Source: Saprospiraceae bacterium (GTDB lineage Bacteria; Bacteroidota; Bacteroidia; Chitinophagales; Saprospiraceae). Taken from it: a stretch of 64,000 nt of DNA. The stretch covers positions 1 to 64,000 of the forward strand of contig JANQLV010000030.1 of NCBI GenBank assembly GCA_028280415.1. Reading direction: 5' to 3'. Of this stretch, positions 30,157 to 40,353 are shown piece by piece; within the stretch, counting starts at the first letter, position 1, and every line of letters begins with the position of its first letter. A program made the translations under genes and the position numbers. The notes under the pieces were generated by a model that saw only the letters and a program-made list of their open reading frames with translations, had not been told where the DNA came from and searched no databases.

Positions 30157-33100
30157 TTAGAAAGTAAGGTTTACAGTTACGTTGTAACTCTTCGTATTTG
30201 GCATATTGAAGTAATCCAAACCATATCCATTAGAAACACCAGTAAGGTTAGTTTCAGGATCGATACCAGGATAATCTGTTTTCAACCAAAGGTTACGACC
30301 AGTTAAAGTCACATTAAGCCCTTCAAAAGGTAAGTTTTCAAGGACACTCTTTGGAAGTGAATACCCAATACTTACATCTCTCAGACGCAACCAGGAAGTA
30401 TCGAAGATATTCATCTCTGAAATACCTCCAAAACCGTATCTTACTCTATAGAAAGAAGTGAAACTTGCGGTTGGATCAGCTTGACCTAAGGCAACAGGTG
30501 TATTGTTAGGTACGTAGGTACCATCCGCTTGCTCCTGAACACCTTCGAATACAACAATGTCATCACGCTCATCGGCAGAAAGCTTAGAAGTACCGAAGTA
30601 GTTGATAATACCACAGGTACCACACCACATATCACCACCTTGACGGATATCCAATAATGCAGAAAGGCGAATACCTTTATAAGTGAAAGTATTTCTCAGA
30701 CCTAAAGTCCAGTCTGGGTTAGGATCACCCAATACTTTTTTGGTAGGATCTTGTAGAGGCCATCCATCCGCACCAACAATTACATCACCATCATCCGTTC
30801 TTTGCCATCCGTTTCCGAAGATTACAGAATAAGGTTGGCCAGGTATTAAGTCAACAGAAGTCGAGACGAATCCTGCAAGGAAAACATCATCGATGCCTTC
30901 TGCCAGTTCTTCCACTGTATTGGTAAAAGTATTAAAGTTAGCAGTGATATCCCAGCTAAAGTCTTTCGTTTCAATTGGTCTGATATCTCCAACAATTTCC
31001 CAACCAGTATTGGTAATAACACCAGAGTTTTGAACTAAGCTGGTAAAACCTGAAGTTGAAGAAACTTGTACTGCAAGGATAATATCTTCAGACCGAGTAT
31101 CGTAATAAGTTACATCCAGACCTACTTTTCCTCTTAGGAATTTAAATTCCCCACCGATTTCATAGGTTGTAGATTTTTCAGGTACGATTTCATTATTTCC
31201 TAATTGGGTAGATCTCTCAAAAGCATTGGTCCCGAATGCGGGGAAAGTAATACCTGTGATAAATCCGTCTCCATCATTTATCGCTTGATCAAAAACATTA
31301 GTAGTTGCATAAAGAGGAGCATCATTACCGACTACACCGTAAGAAGCTCTAATCTTAGCGTAAGAAATAATTGGATTTGGTTCCACATTCAAGGCTTCGA
31401 TCAATTCCAAACCTAAAGAGGCAGAGTATGATTGATAAGTGTTATTATCTGTTGGTAAACTAGAAGACCAGTCATTTCTGAAAGCAAGATTTAAGAACAA
31501 ATACTCGCTATAATTCACATCAGCAGTTGCGTAAAAACCATGGATTCTTTTACGGAAGATATCTTCAACAGCATTAAGGTCAGTAGCATTACTAATGTGA
31601 TAGAAATTAGGTGCAGCAAGTGTTGTACCGGTAAGTCTTCTATCATAAGTCTTCGTATTATAAACATTATAACCAAGAACTCCTGAAAGCGATAAAGTCT
31701 CTGTAAGTGGCTTATTATAACCAAGAATTAAATCAGAATTAATATCGGTTACTTCAATATTACGATTTTCTACAGAACCGGAATTTGAACCAAAACCGCC
31801 CAGGTTAATATCAAAAGCACCTAAACGACGATCAGAATAGGTATCTACACCTAATCTATAAGAAGCAAATAACCAGTTGTTGATATCATATTTAACATTT
31901 ACGTTACCAATAACACGGTTTACATTATCTTCAGACGGGTTTTTATTGACCGTCCAATAAGGATTATCATAAATCCCCCAACGGTAAGAACGCTGAGAAC
32001 CATCCGGGTTAACATAAGCACTAGGATCATCTGCAGCAGCTTGTCCTATCTTTCCATTACCATTATCAAAAGTAGGAGCAGTACGCAATAGTCCCAGCAT
32101 TACTCCATTAAGGTTTGACCCTCTTTGGATTCTGGTACCACCTGAGTTAACAAAGTTTACAGAGATACCAGCAGATAATTTATCCGTCAATTTGGCATCT
32201 GTGTTCACTCTGAAAGTAGTTCTGTTGAAATCAGCATTAGGAACAATTCCCGTTGCACTCAAACGACCACCAGAAATATAGTAAGTCATAAAGTTGTTAC
32301 CACCTGAGACATTTGCATTTATGTCATAAGTCTCACCAGTAACGAAAAAATCCTGCTGATCGAAAGCTTCAGCAGCACGGCCATTACCTTGTCCTTTAGG
32401 AACAAGATTACCATTTTGGTTGAAGAAATACTCACTATTACCATCATATTCCAGATCGGAAATAAGTGGTCCCCAGCTAAAACCATTACCGGTTTCCGGG
32501 CCCAAATAGGAAGGTGTACCACTCAACACACGACCTTGGGCATAAGTGCTTTGAAGCTCATTAAATTTGTTCACTCTATCTGCACTGTAAGAAGCACTGA
32601 TATTAATTTTAGGTTTACCCGCAGCACCTTTTTTAGTAGTGATTATAATTGCTCCATTTGCTGCACGTACACCGTAAAGCGCAGTAGCAGAAGGTCCTTT
32701 CAATACCGACATAGAAGCAATATCATTAGGATTGATATCAATTACCCGGTTAGAGTTATCAACACCTGCTGTACCAGTACCATTACCAAACTCAGTGTTG
32801 TCGATTGGTACACCATCAACAACAAAAAGAGGTTGGTTACTCTTGTTTACTGATACACTACCTCTAATTCTGATACTGGAAGAGGCCCCGGGAGATCCCG
32901 AAGAACTGGTTACTTGTACACCAGCAACTTTTGAATTCAATGCATCTACGAGGTTGACTTCTCTGGAGGCGAGTACTTCATCCGGGTCAACATTTTGGAT
33001 AGAATAGCCTAAATTGGCTCTGTTGGCCTCGAGACCTACCGCTGTTACTACGATTTCATCAAGAATCGCAGCTGCTTCGGAAAGGGTAATATCGAGGATA

Positions 33101-33360
33101 TTGGAAGCTCCAATTTCTAATTCTTGCGTGCTATAACCTGTATAACTTACGACAAGAGTTGTGCTGCCTTCAGGGACTTCAATGGAATATTTTCCATCGA
33201 TATCAGTAACAGCACCTTTACTAGTACCTTTAACCAGAACACTGGCGCCAATGAGAGCTTCTCCACTGGGATCAGAAATTGTTCCGGAAATAGTCCTTTG
33301 CGCTAGAGCAGAGCCCACGGCAAATAAGACCAGCATTAAAGCTAGTGTGAGTTGTTTCAT
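30157..33360 (-). CDS. SusC/RagA-family TonB-dependent outer-membrane transporter
   Basis: The 1067-aa protein has a signal peptide (1-20, ending ALAQ), a carboxypeptidase regulatory-like domain (about 22-110, SGTISDPSGEALIGASVLVKGT), the plug with LDEIVVTAVG and the SMSVLKGPSATALYG motif, then a long beta-barrel ending LTGRNLWLKTDYPGIDPE and an aromatic C-terminal residue (VNLTF). It imports a bulky substrate with TonB energy, together with SusD. Its first 110 residues are very similar to those of the second SusC in this window (36655-39783), while the barrels differ. Confidence 0.95.
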   Translation of the reverse strand: MKQLTLALMLVLFAVGSALAQRTISGTISDPSGEALIGASVLVKGTSKGAVTDIDGKYSIEVPEGSTTLVVSYTGYSTQELEIGASNILDITLSEAAAILDEIVVTAVGLEANRANLGYSIQNVDPDEVLASREVNLVDALNSKVAGVQVTSSSGSPGASSSIRIRGSVSVNKSNQPLFVVDGVPIDNTEFGNGTGTAGVDNSNRVIDINPNDIASMSVLKGPSATALYGVRAANGAIIITTKKGAAGKPKINISASYSADRVNKFNELQSTYAQGRVLSGTPSYLGPETGNGFSWGPLISDLEYDGNSEYFFNQNGNLVPKGQGNGRAAEAFDQQDFFVTGETYDINANVSGGNNFMTYYISGGRLSATGIVPNADFNRTTFRVNTDAKLTDKLSAGISVNFVNSGGTRIQRGSNLNGVMLGLLRTAPTFDNGNGKIGQAAADDPSAYVNPDGSQRSYRWGIYDNPYWTVNKNPSEDNVNRVIGNVNVKYDINNWLFASYRLGVDTYSDRRLGAFDINLGGFGSNSGSVENRNIEVTDINSDLILGYNKPLTETLSLSGVLGYNVYNTKTYDRRLTGTTLAAPNFYHISNATDLNAVEDIFRKRIHGFYATADVNYSEYLFLNLAFRNDWSSSLPTDNNTYQSYSASLGLELIEALNVEPNPIISYAKIRASYGVVGNDAPLYATTNVFDQAINDGDGFITGITFPAFGTNAFERSTQLGNNEIVPEKSTTYEIGGEFKFLRGKVGLDVTYYDTRSEDIILAVQVSSTSGFTSLVQNSGVITNTGWEIVGDIRPIETKDFSWDITANFNTFTNTVEELAEGIDDVFLAGFVSTSVDLIPGQPYSVIFGNGWQRTDDGDVIVGADGWPLQDPTKKVLGDPNPDWTLGLRNTFTYKGIRLSALLDIRQGGDMWCGTCGIINYFGTSKLSADERDDIVVFEGVQEQADGTYVPNNTPVALGQADPTASFTSFYRVRYGFGGISEMNIFDTSWLRLRDVSIGYSLPKSVLENLPFEGLNVTLTGRNLWLKTDYPGIDPETNLTGVSNGYGLDYFNMPNTKSYNVTVNLTF

Positions 33361-33812
33361 ACTAATCCGATTTTAGTTTAAAAATTATTATATATAAATT
33401 CTACAAAGCAATTTTCTTGTAAGGGAAAAAACCGCTTCTGATAAAGCTCAATTTATATATTTAGTTCAGGGATTTTTGAGTAGGCTTTTTGTAAAAAAAT
33501 CTTATACGCATACTCTTTTTATAATATTATTATAGTGTAAAATAGGGTGCGTTGAATATGCTCATGAAATGCGTTAATAATGTTCTTATGCTGGTAAAAT
33601 TATCAATTTATCTATAAAAACAATTAAAATACTAAACTTTTTAACTCCTTATGAAAAACGAAAAGAAGGCTAAAGGGCTGCCCGGTTTTTTCTGAAAAAT
33701 GTAAAAAAATTAACAAATCCTTAACATCTCCCTGATAATCAAGCTTTTAGATTTCATCTTCTATCCAGAGTATTTCCTGATTTTAACAAATAAAAAATTT
33801 TGAATCGAATGT
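33361..33812. other. Intergenic, 452 nt: SusC leader and upstream region
   Basis: This AT-rich stretch must hold the promoter of the first SusCD operon (read leftward). I found no TAnnTTTG box in that direction and no anti-sigma or extracytoplasmic sigma gene beside it. No convincing coding frame or hairpin with a T-run was seen. Confidence 0.5.
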
Positions 33813-34526
33813 TTATCTCAATTTACTGAGATACATCTGAATTGTGTTTTCCAGTCCATAATACAATGCATCCGAGATAAGAGCATGACCAATAGATACT
33901 TCAAGTAAGTTTTCAATACTGCTTTTATAAAACTTCAAATTTTCCAAATTCAGATCATGTCCTGCATTTAGCCCCAGGCCCAATTCACCAGCTAGTTTTG
34001 CCGCTTTTACATGTTCAGCAACTGCATCGGAAGGGTTTTCTGTATAGCCTTTTGCATAATGCCCCGTATAGAACTCTATGCGATCCGCCCCAACTTTAAA
34101 AGCCCCTTCTACAAATTTTTCGACGGGATCTAAAAAAATGGAAACCCGAATTCCTTTATCTTTAAGTTTAGCAATTGTTGTTTTTAAAAAATCATGATTC
34201 GCGATTGTATCCCATCCTTCACTGGAGGTAAGCACTCCGGGAGCATCAGGAACAAGTGTACATTGATGTGGTGGATTGTTCAATACCAAATCCAAAAAGC
34301 GAGGATTGGGATTGCCTTCTATATTAAACTCAGTTTGAACAACTTCCAAAAGAGCAGGTATATCCGAATATCTGGCATGTCTTTCATCTGGTCGAGGATG
34401 GAGCGTAATACCTTGTGCACCAAAAGATTCACAATCTTTGGCTACTTGAACCAAATCGGGCAGATTCTCTCCTCTTGAATTTCTGATTAAGGCTACTTTA
34501 TTGAGATTTACACTAAGTCTGGTCAT
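33813..34526 (-). CDS. pdxJ: Pyridoxine 5'-phosphate synthase
   Basis: PdxJ condenses 3-amino-2-oxopropyl phosphate with deoxyxylulose 5-phosphate to pyridoxine 5'-phosphate in vitamin B6 synthesis. The 237-aa TIM barrel carries the MTRLSVNLNKVALIRNSRG start, GITLHPRPDERH, the NIEGNP strand and the C-terminal phosphate-binding VSIGHALISDAL. Full length, normal start. It is a lone housekeeping gene between two SusCD operons and has its own candidate -7 box. Confidence 0.97.
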   Translation of the reverse strand: MTRLSVNLNKVALIRNSRGENLPDLVQVAKDCESFGAQGITLHPRPDERHARYSDIPALLEVVQTEFNIEGNPNPRFLDLVLNNPPHQCTLVPDAPGVLTSSEGWDTIANHDFLKTTIAKLKDKGIRVSIFLDPVEKFVEGAFKVGADRIEFYTGHYAKGYTENPSDAVAEHVKAAKLAGELGLGLNAGHDLNLENLKFYKSSIENLLEVSIGHALISDALYYGLENTIQMYLSKLR

Positions 34527-34554
34527 AATTTTTTTTGCAAAATTACATATTCCG

Positions 34555-34562
34555 CAAAATTA
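34555..34562 (-). promoter_or_regulatory. Candidate -7 box of pdxJ
   Basis: The minus strand reads TAATTTTG, fitting TAnnTTTG, about 29 bases before the pdxJ start. A second identical box at 34538-34545 is too near the ATG to leave a normal leader. Confidence 0.45.
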
Positions 34563-34647
34563 CTATCTGCTCAACAATAATATTTTCTCTCATAAAATTT
34601 GAAATAGCAAATTAGCGGTACATTCGGAGTATTATTCCAAAACTAAA

Positions 34648-34675
34648 AAAGCCCTTTGCACGAAGCAAAGGGCTA
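34648..34675 (-). terminator. Terminator of the second SusCD operon
   Basis: On the minus strand GCCCTTTGC pairs with GCAAAGGGC around a 5-nt loop and is followed by TTTTTTAG. It lies about 55 bases after the small lipoprotein gene. Confidence 0.85.
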
Positions 34676-34728
34676 AATCTTATATTCGATTAAAGCAATG
34701 AAATGAGTTCATTGCTAATAAATAGCTA

Positions 34729-35154
34729 CTATTCTGGTTCCCAGCTAATACTAGCTTCAACATTGTCACCACCCGCAGCTCTTCCGATTGTAAAACCATC
34801 GTCTACACTCGTAATTGCAACATTAGCAGTTCCAATAGTATCAGGTGCCCCAGGAAGGGTAAGAACCAATGGAGCAAGCACTTCTCCCGGCTCAATAGTT
34901 ACAGAACCGGACTGACTAATGTCTCCGGTGATTTCATAACCGACATTTACTTCTTTTTGAACGGCTACCCTTAGTCTAAAACCAATAGACAGCTCCTCTT
35001 CCGGTTCTCCGGAGTATGAACTTGCATTCAATTCGACATAAGGTGACGCTGTATTCGAAAAATCATAATTTTCATCCTCAAAATCGTTACAGGCAACGAT
35101 GCTAAGGGATAGAATCAGCGCAAAGCATAGATATTTATATGATATTTTTTTCAT
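34729..35154 (-). CDS. Small lipoprotein at the end of the second SusCD operon
   Basis: The 141-aa protein has lipobox SIVACND (Cys22) and a single beta-sandwich domain resembling Calx-beta/immunoglobulin folds (FRLRVAVQKEVNVGYEITGD, VTIEPGEVLAPLVLTLP, VAITSVDDGFTIG). It starts 10 bases after susD and is the last gene before the terminator. A role as an accessory surface binding protein is inferred from context. Confidence 0.75.
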   Translation of the reverse strand: MKKISYKYLCFALILSLSIVACNDFEDENYDFSNTASPYVELNASSYSGEPEEELSIGFRLRVAVQKEVNVGYEITGDISQSGSVTIEPGEVLAPLVLTLPGAPDTIGTANVAITSVDDGFTIGRAAGGDNVEASISWEPE

Positions 35155-35164
35155 TTTTCAAATT

Positions 35165-36640
35165 TTAATTATTGTCAAACCATAATCTTTCATCAACAGT
35201 AGGCAATACTGAAGGGGCACTTGTATTCGCATTGATTTCATCCGGAGGATATGGTAATCTTCTGATGAAATTAGTTGTCAATGCTCCTTCAGGTACAGGT
35301 AGTGCAGGAATCTCTGCACGTCTCCAGTGTGTATACCCTTCTAATGGACGAATGATACAATCTATCCATAATTGCTCAGCAATTATTGCTCTTGCATCAT
35401 CGGCTGAAAGTGTGGTCAGATCAGGAATAGAATTATCAAGATAATCAGTGATTGCAGTAGCATCGATATCGTAATTATTCATTGCATCGGTAATACCAGC
35501 ACGTAATCTGGTATCAGCTTCAGCCAATCCTTCACTTGCAAAACCTCTTACCATTGCTTCTGCTTCCAGCATAGCTTGCTCAGAGTATGGGAATAGAACG
35601 TCCGGAGCATCAGGTCGAACCAATTCAGGTCCACTCACACCAGATGTTGTCAATACCCAAGGATTAGATGGAAAGCTTTGTACTCCTGCAGGAGCGCCCA
35701 TTACCTCAGGATCGGAACCACCAGGATATGGCTCAAAGTAAGCTAAAAGACGAGGATCATTATCTGCTTTCATCAACTCAACCATTACATCACCACCAAA
35801 GTAGAATAAATTGGCTCCACCGGCAAAAGTATTCAAAGTACCCCAGAAAGGATTTTGGTTTCCTGGATCACTAAAGAATGGAAATATAGCATCATCTCCA
35901 GCTTCGATCATTCCTCCTTCACTTACCATACGTCCAATTTCATCCGCCTTAGTAGGATCGGCGTCAACCATCGTCATTAAGGTTCTGAACTTAAGTGAAC
36001 GTGCGAACTTTCTCCATTTTGACATATCTCCTTTATAGATCAAGTCATTGGCAGTAATAACCGTTGGTCTGGTTTCATCGATCAAAGCAATTCCCTCATC
36101 CAAGAGATTAAGTACCCCTTCTAATACTTCCTGCTGTGGATCGAATGCAGGATTAAGCGTATTAATCTCAATTGTAGTGAAATCTACGTTAATTGCTTCT
36201 GAGAAAGGAACATCTCCCCATAATACAGTTGTGCTGTAAAAAGTAAATGCCTGGAAAATTTTACATTGTGCTTCCGCATTAGGATCTCCAATTTCCTGAG
36301 CACCGATCACAGCGAGTGAAAGGTCTTTCTGGATATCACGATAATAGGCTCTCCAGGTATTACCGGTTGTAAAAATACTAAAGTTGTATTGTTCCGGACG
36401 AGTAAATACTCCGGCTCCCAAAGTTCCTCCTCCTGACCAAAGTTGAGCAGCAGTACTCAAAGCAGGACCGAGGTCAATTACACGGTTAGTTGAGTATTGA
36501 GTAATAGCTCCGGTAAATACAGGACCCGGAGGCGCACTCGTAGCACGATTGGGGTCTTCATTTACATCAAGATAGTCTTCGCATGATGTGCCTAGCACAA
36601 CAAGGAATAACAAGCTTAAAATAAAATATTTATTATACAT
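35165..36640 (-). CDS. SusD/RagB-family outer-membrane lipoprotein (second pair)
   Basis: The 491-aa protein has lipobox VLGTSCED (Cys20), then YLDVNEDPNRAT, the signature start of SusD-like subfamily 2, the helical core, and C-terminal IIAEQLWIDCIIRPLEGYTHWRRAEIPALPVPEG. It partners the SusC encoded 14 bases upstream. The ligand is unknown. It is clearly diverged from the other SusD of the window, so the two systems probably differ in substrate. Confidence 0.93.
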   Translation of the reverse strand: MYNKYFILSLLFLVVLGTSCEDYLDVNEDPNRATSAPPGPVFTGAITQYSTNRVIDLGPALSTAAQLWSGGGTLGAGVFTRPEQYNFSIFTTGNTWRAYYRDIQKDLSLAVIGAQEIGDPNAEAQCKIFQAFTFYSTTVLWGDVPFSEAINVDFTTIEINTLNPAFDPQQEVLEGVLNLLDEGIALIDETRPTVITANDLIYKGDMSKWRKFARSLKFRTLMTMVDADPTKADEIGRMVSEGGMIEAGDDAIFPFFSDPGNQNPFWGTLNTFAGGANLFYFGGDVMVELMKADNDPRLLAYFEPYPGGSDPEVMGAPAGVQSFPSNPWVLTTSGVSGPELVRPDAPDVLFPYSEQAMLEAEAMVRGFASEGLAEADTRLRAGITDAMNNYDIDATAITDYLDNSIPDLTTLSADDARAIIAEQLWIDCIIRPLEGYTHWRRAEIPALPVPEGALTTNFIRRLPYPPDEINANTSAPSVLPTVDERLWFDNN

Positions 36641-36654
36641 AATTATTTCTGTTT

Positions 36655-39600
36655 TTAAAATTGAGCTTTAAGATTAATTCCGATTGATCTCGCTGAAGGA
36701 ATACTCCAGAATTCGACGTTAGCAGATCCTCCAATCAAACTTGGTCCAAAGAAACTCGCTTCAGGGTCAATATGAGGAACTTTACTGTGGATCAACCAAA
36801 GGTTACGAGCCTCAAGACCAATCGTAAGTGATCTGATAAAAGTTCCTTTCGTTACAGAAGTTGGTAATTGGTAACCCAAAGTTACTTCACGTAGCTTAGC
36901 AAAGTCTGCATCAAAAACACTACCTTCAGTGTTTGAGTTATTGGTGTAATTCCCCCAGAAATCCTGCATAGATCTGACAGGAACATTATTTGGAGCGAAT
37001 GTACCATCTGGTAATTCGATTACACCTTCATCAATGAAAATCTGACCTCTGTTTTCAAGTGTTTCTTCAGCTAATCCTTGACCTCTTAGAGAAGATACGG
37101 TTCTGGAGAACATCACACCACCAACAGAAATATCAACAAGAGCAGATAGAGAGAAGTTTTTATAAGTAAAACCAGTTCCGATACCTAATTGGAAATCCGG
37201 AAGAATATTACCAAGTCTTTCACGATCTCCCGCTTGTCTTAGGCCGGTTGCTTCGTCAATAATAATATCACCATCATCATTACGAGCCCAGGCAGAACCA
37301 TAAAGACCAAAGGATTCTCCTTTTTCAGCTCTAACAGATAAACCACTGAAACCACTTGTCAATGCTAGATCATCCAAGCCTTCTGCTAATTCTACAACTT
37401 CCTGATTGTTTGCAGTATAGTTGAAAAATAAATCCCAGGTAATATCTTTTGTCTTAACAGGTGTAACGGTCAATAATCCCTCAATACCAGAGTTTCTGAT
37501 TTTACCAACATTTTGACGAATCGCATCAAAACCAGTTGATTGTGCAACTGAAATACTTACGATTTGCTCAGAAGTCAATGTGTTATAATACGTGAAGTCA
37601 ACCCCAATTCTTCCATTAAAGAATTGTAATTCTGTACCAATTTCAAAAGTGTTTTGTGCCTGCGGTTGAAGTGCCTGTCCGGCAGGTAATAAGTCTGGTC
37701 CAACGAATACAGATTGTCCACCGATTGGGAAGGTATTATTCGGTACGAACTGTGTAAAGATATCAGCAGCAGGAGTAAACAAGAAATCCAGCTGATAAGG
37801 TAACTCATCACTACCTACCTGTGCAAAACTTGCTCTAAATTTACCATAAGATAGTGGTCCATCACTCAAGTTAAATGCTTCAGAAAACAAGAAACTTGTA
37901 CTAACTCCTGGATAGAAATAACTGTTGTTATCCTTAGGAAGTGTAGAACTAACATCGTTACGTCCGGTAACGTTGAAGAAAAGGTAATCATTATAAGCAA
38001 TACCAAAATCAAAGTATCCACCAACCAATCTTCTTGTAGATTCGAAACGTTGGTTGTTAGTAGAAAGTGCATTAGCAGGATTGTAAACCTTTTCCGCTAC
38101 TAGATCATTAGCTACCAATCTTGTGTTTTCAAAATAGATATCATTGGTATTCCATCCAACTAAGAAAGTACCAGAAAGGGATTCATTGAAGTCTTTTCTG
38201 GCAGTAAGCATAAGATCAGTATTAAGCTCTCTTCTGTAAATAGAACGATCTTCAAATAGTCCGTTAATCGCACCCAATGTACCTTTTGAAGTAATATTTC
38301 TTCTGGATTCTCTAGATACGTCTGTTCCAACACGTCCCAATACGTTTAACCATGGAAGAATATCGTAGTTTACTTCAACATTTCCATAAAGACGGTCTAC
38401 TGCATTATTAAACGGATTATTTTCGACAATATAGAAAGGATTGTTCGTTGTATTATTTCCATCCAATCCAATAGTCGCACCATTTTCATCCTGAAGATTA
38501 TTTCTCAAATCATCAACGCTCATAGTACGAGCCATACCGTAGATACTATTAAGTAATACGTTTGGACTATTACTCCCCTGACGTGGACGGTTCAAACCTT
38601 CTAAACGAACATAGTTTATAGAGGCTCTTGCCCGAAGCTTATTCGTAAAAGAAGTTCCACCATTAATAGAGAGGTTGTTACGCTGTAATTCATTACCAGG
38701 AACAAAGCTTTTATCATCAAGGTAACTATAGCTAACCCGTAGATCACCCATATCACCTCTTGTACTGATAGCGATATTATTCAAGAAAGTAGTACCGGTT
38801 TCAAAAAAGTCTTTTACATTATCAGGTTGAGCTGTTAAAGGCCCTTCTTCTGTAAAGGGGAATTGACGGAAATTTTGCCCTTGTACTTCACTAAGTTTTG
38901 GTCCCCATCCATTTACGAATACATCCGCATCATACTGACCAAAGTTTCCGGAAGCGTATTCATTTTGAAAATCAGGTAATCTTAGAGGGTTTGAAAAACG
39001 GAAAGATGTATTCAAATCAACAGAAATTTTACCTTCTCTGGCTCTCTTCGTTTTAATCAAGATAACCCCGTCTCTAGCTCTTTGTCCGTAAAGTGCAACG
39101 GCAGATGCTCCTTTCAAAACAGAAATAGATTCAATATCATCAGGGCTGATATCAGAAGCTCTGTTTCCTACGTCTACACCACCTCCGATGATCTCATTAC
39201 GAGTACCATTAAAGGCATTATTTGAAATAGGTGCACCATCAACTACGAAAAGAGGACCATTACCTCCTGCCAAACTGTTTGCTCCACGAATAAGAACATT
39301 TACAGAACCTCCAGCTGTACCTGAAGAAGTGTTAATTCTCAAACCCGGGACACGTCCGGCTAAGCTTTCGAGTACGTTTCCGGATCTTGCATTGGCTACA
39401 TCTTCACCATCCACCGTAGTTACGGCATATCCCAACTCCTTTTTCTCTCTTTCTACTCCGAGGGCAGTAACTACTATTTCATCTAATAAGGTAGATGATT
39501 CATCAAGCGTTACATCCATTATATTAGATGCTCCGATCTCTAATTCCAGTGTATTATATCCGGTATAACTTACTACCAGGATATTACTACCATCAGGAAC

Positions 39601-39783
39601 GGATACCGAGTATTTTCCATCGATATCAGTAACCGCACCATTATTAGTTCCTTTTACCAGAACGCTGGCGCCGATCAAGGGCTCTCCGTCAGAGCTCGAA
39701 ATCGTACCAGAAACAGTCCTTTGCGATAAAGCAAAGCCCATCGCAAACAAGACTAACATTAAAGTTAGTGAGATTTGTTTCAT
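36655..39783 (-). CDS. SusC/RagA-family TonB-dependent outer-membrane transporter (second pair)
   Basis: The 1042-aa protein is organised like the other SusC: signal peptide (1-20, ending ALSQ), carboxypeptidase-like domain (SSDGEPLIGASVLVKGTNNG), plug with LDEIVVTALGVEREKKELGYAV and SISVLKGASAVALYGQRARDG, then the barrel with LTIGLEARNLWL near the end. The GVEREKKELGYA start of the plug is a widespread SusC signature; the first pair has a variant of it. It is the first gene of a three-gene operon with SusD and the small lipoprotein. Confidence 0.95.
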   Translation of the reverse strand: MKQISLTLMLVLFAMGFALSQRTVSGTISSSDGEPLIGASVLVKGTNNGAVTDIDGKYSVSVPDGSNILVVSYTGYNTLELEIGASNIMDVTLDESSTLLDEIVVTALGVEREKKELGYAVTTVDGEDVANARSGNVLESLAGRVPGLRINTSSGTAGGSVNVLIRGANSLAGGNGPLFVVDGAPISNNAFNGTRNEIIGGGVDVGNRASDISPDDIESISVLKGASAVALYGQRARDGVILIKTKRAREGKISVDLNTSFRFSNPLRLPDFQNEYASGNFGQYDADVFVNGWGPKLSEVQGQNFRQFPFTEEGPLTAQPDNVKDFFETGTTFLNNIAISTRGDMGDLRVSYSYLDDKSFVPGNELQRNNLSINGGTSFTNKLRARASINYVRLEGLNRPRQGSNSPNVLLNSIYGMARTMSVDDLRNNLQDENGATIGLDGNNTTNNPFYIVENNPFNNAVDRLYGNVEVNYDILPWLNVLGRVGTDVSRESRRNITSKGTLGAINGLFEDRSIYRRELNTDLMLTARKDFNESLSGTFLVGWNTNDIYFENTRLVANDLVAEKVYNPANALSTNNQRFESTRRLVGGYFDFGIAYNDYLFFNVTGRNDVSSTLPKDNNSYFYPGVSTSFLFSEAFNLSDGPLSYGKFRASFAQVGSDELPYQLDFLFTPAADIFTQFVPNNTFPIGGQSVFVGPDLLPAGQALQPQAQNTFEIGTELQFFNGRIGVDFTYYNTLTSEQIVSISVAQSTGFDAIRQNVGKIRNSGIEGLLTVTPVKTKDITWDLFFNYTANNQEVVELAEGLDDLALTSGFSGLSVRAEKGESFGLYGSAWARNDDGDIIIDEATGLRQAGDRERLGNILPDFQLGIGTGFTYKNFSLSALVDISVGGVMFSRTVSSLRGQGLAEETLENRGQIFIDEGVIELPDGTFAPNNVPVRSMQDFWGNYTNNSNTEGSVFDADFAKLREVTLGYQLPTSVTKGTFIRSLTIGLEARNLWLIHSKVPHIDPEASFFGPSLIGGSANVEFWSIPSARSIGINLKAQF

Positions 39784-40353
39784 ACTAATCCAATTTTAAT
39801 TATTAAAAAATTACTATAAATTCAAATATGGTAATAAAGTAAATAAGGTTTAATGCAATCTAATACTAAAACAGAGCTTACTATCCTATGGCCAATTATT
39901 ATGTTACCACGGGATATTAGTATAGGGCTTTACCTCCGGGATCGGAGATATTAATTTAATGTGAGTTGATAGAATGTATGGATAGAAAACGGAAAGCCCC
40001 TTTCCGTTAAATTGCGGTAAAGTTATTAGTTTATGTCTAAAATCAATAAAAAAACAACATTTATCCTCTCAAAAAACGAATTCACCTTCAAAGAGCTGCC
40101 AAGCTAAGGACATAAAACTATCGAAGCAGACAAACAAACAAGTATAACCAAATGATAATCAATCATTTAAACGGGGCATATTTTTTATGTTTTTTTATTA
40201 TAAGATGAAAACAACCGCATAAAAGAGCTGTATTTCCTTGTATAAACAGGTTAAAAACCTATCAAGTACAGCACAATATGTCATGGAATGTAAAGAAAAA
40301 CAGGGTGTGAAAACTATAATTAATTACATTATTTTTACAAAAAATAAAGTTTG
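39784..40353. other. Intergenic, 570 nt, divergent promoter region
   Basis: This AT-rich region separates the leftward SusCD operon from the rightward CPBP gene and must contain both promoters. I see no clear TAnnTTTG box, no RNA gene and no coding frame. A CCACGGGATATTAG patch near 39905 and GGGATCGGAG near 39949 are the only GC-rich spots, without clear pairing. Confidence 0.45.
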
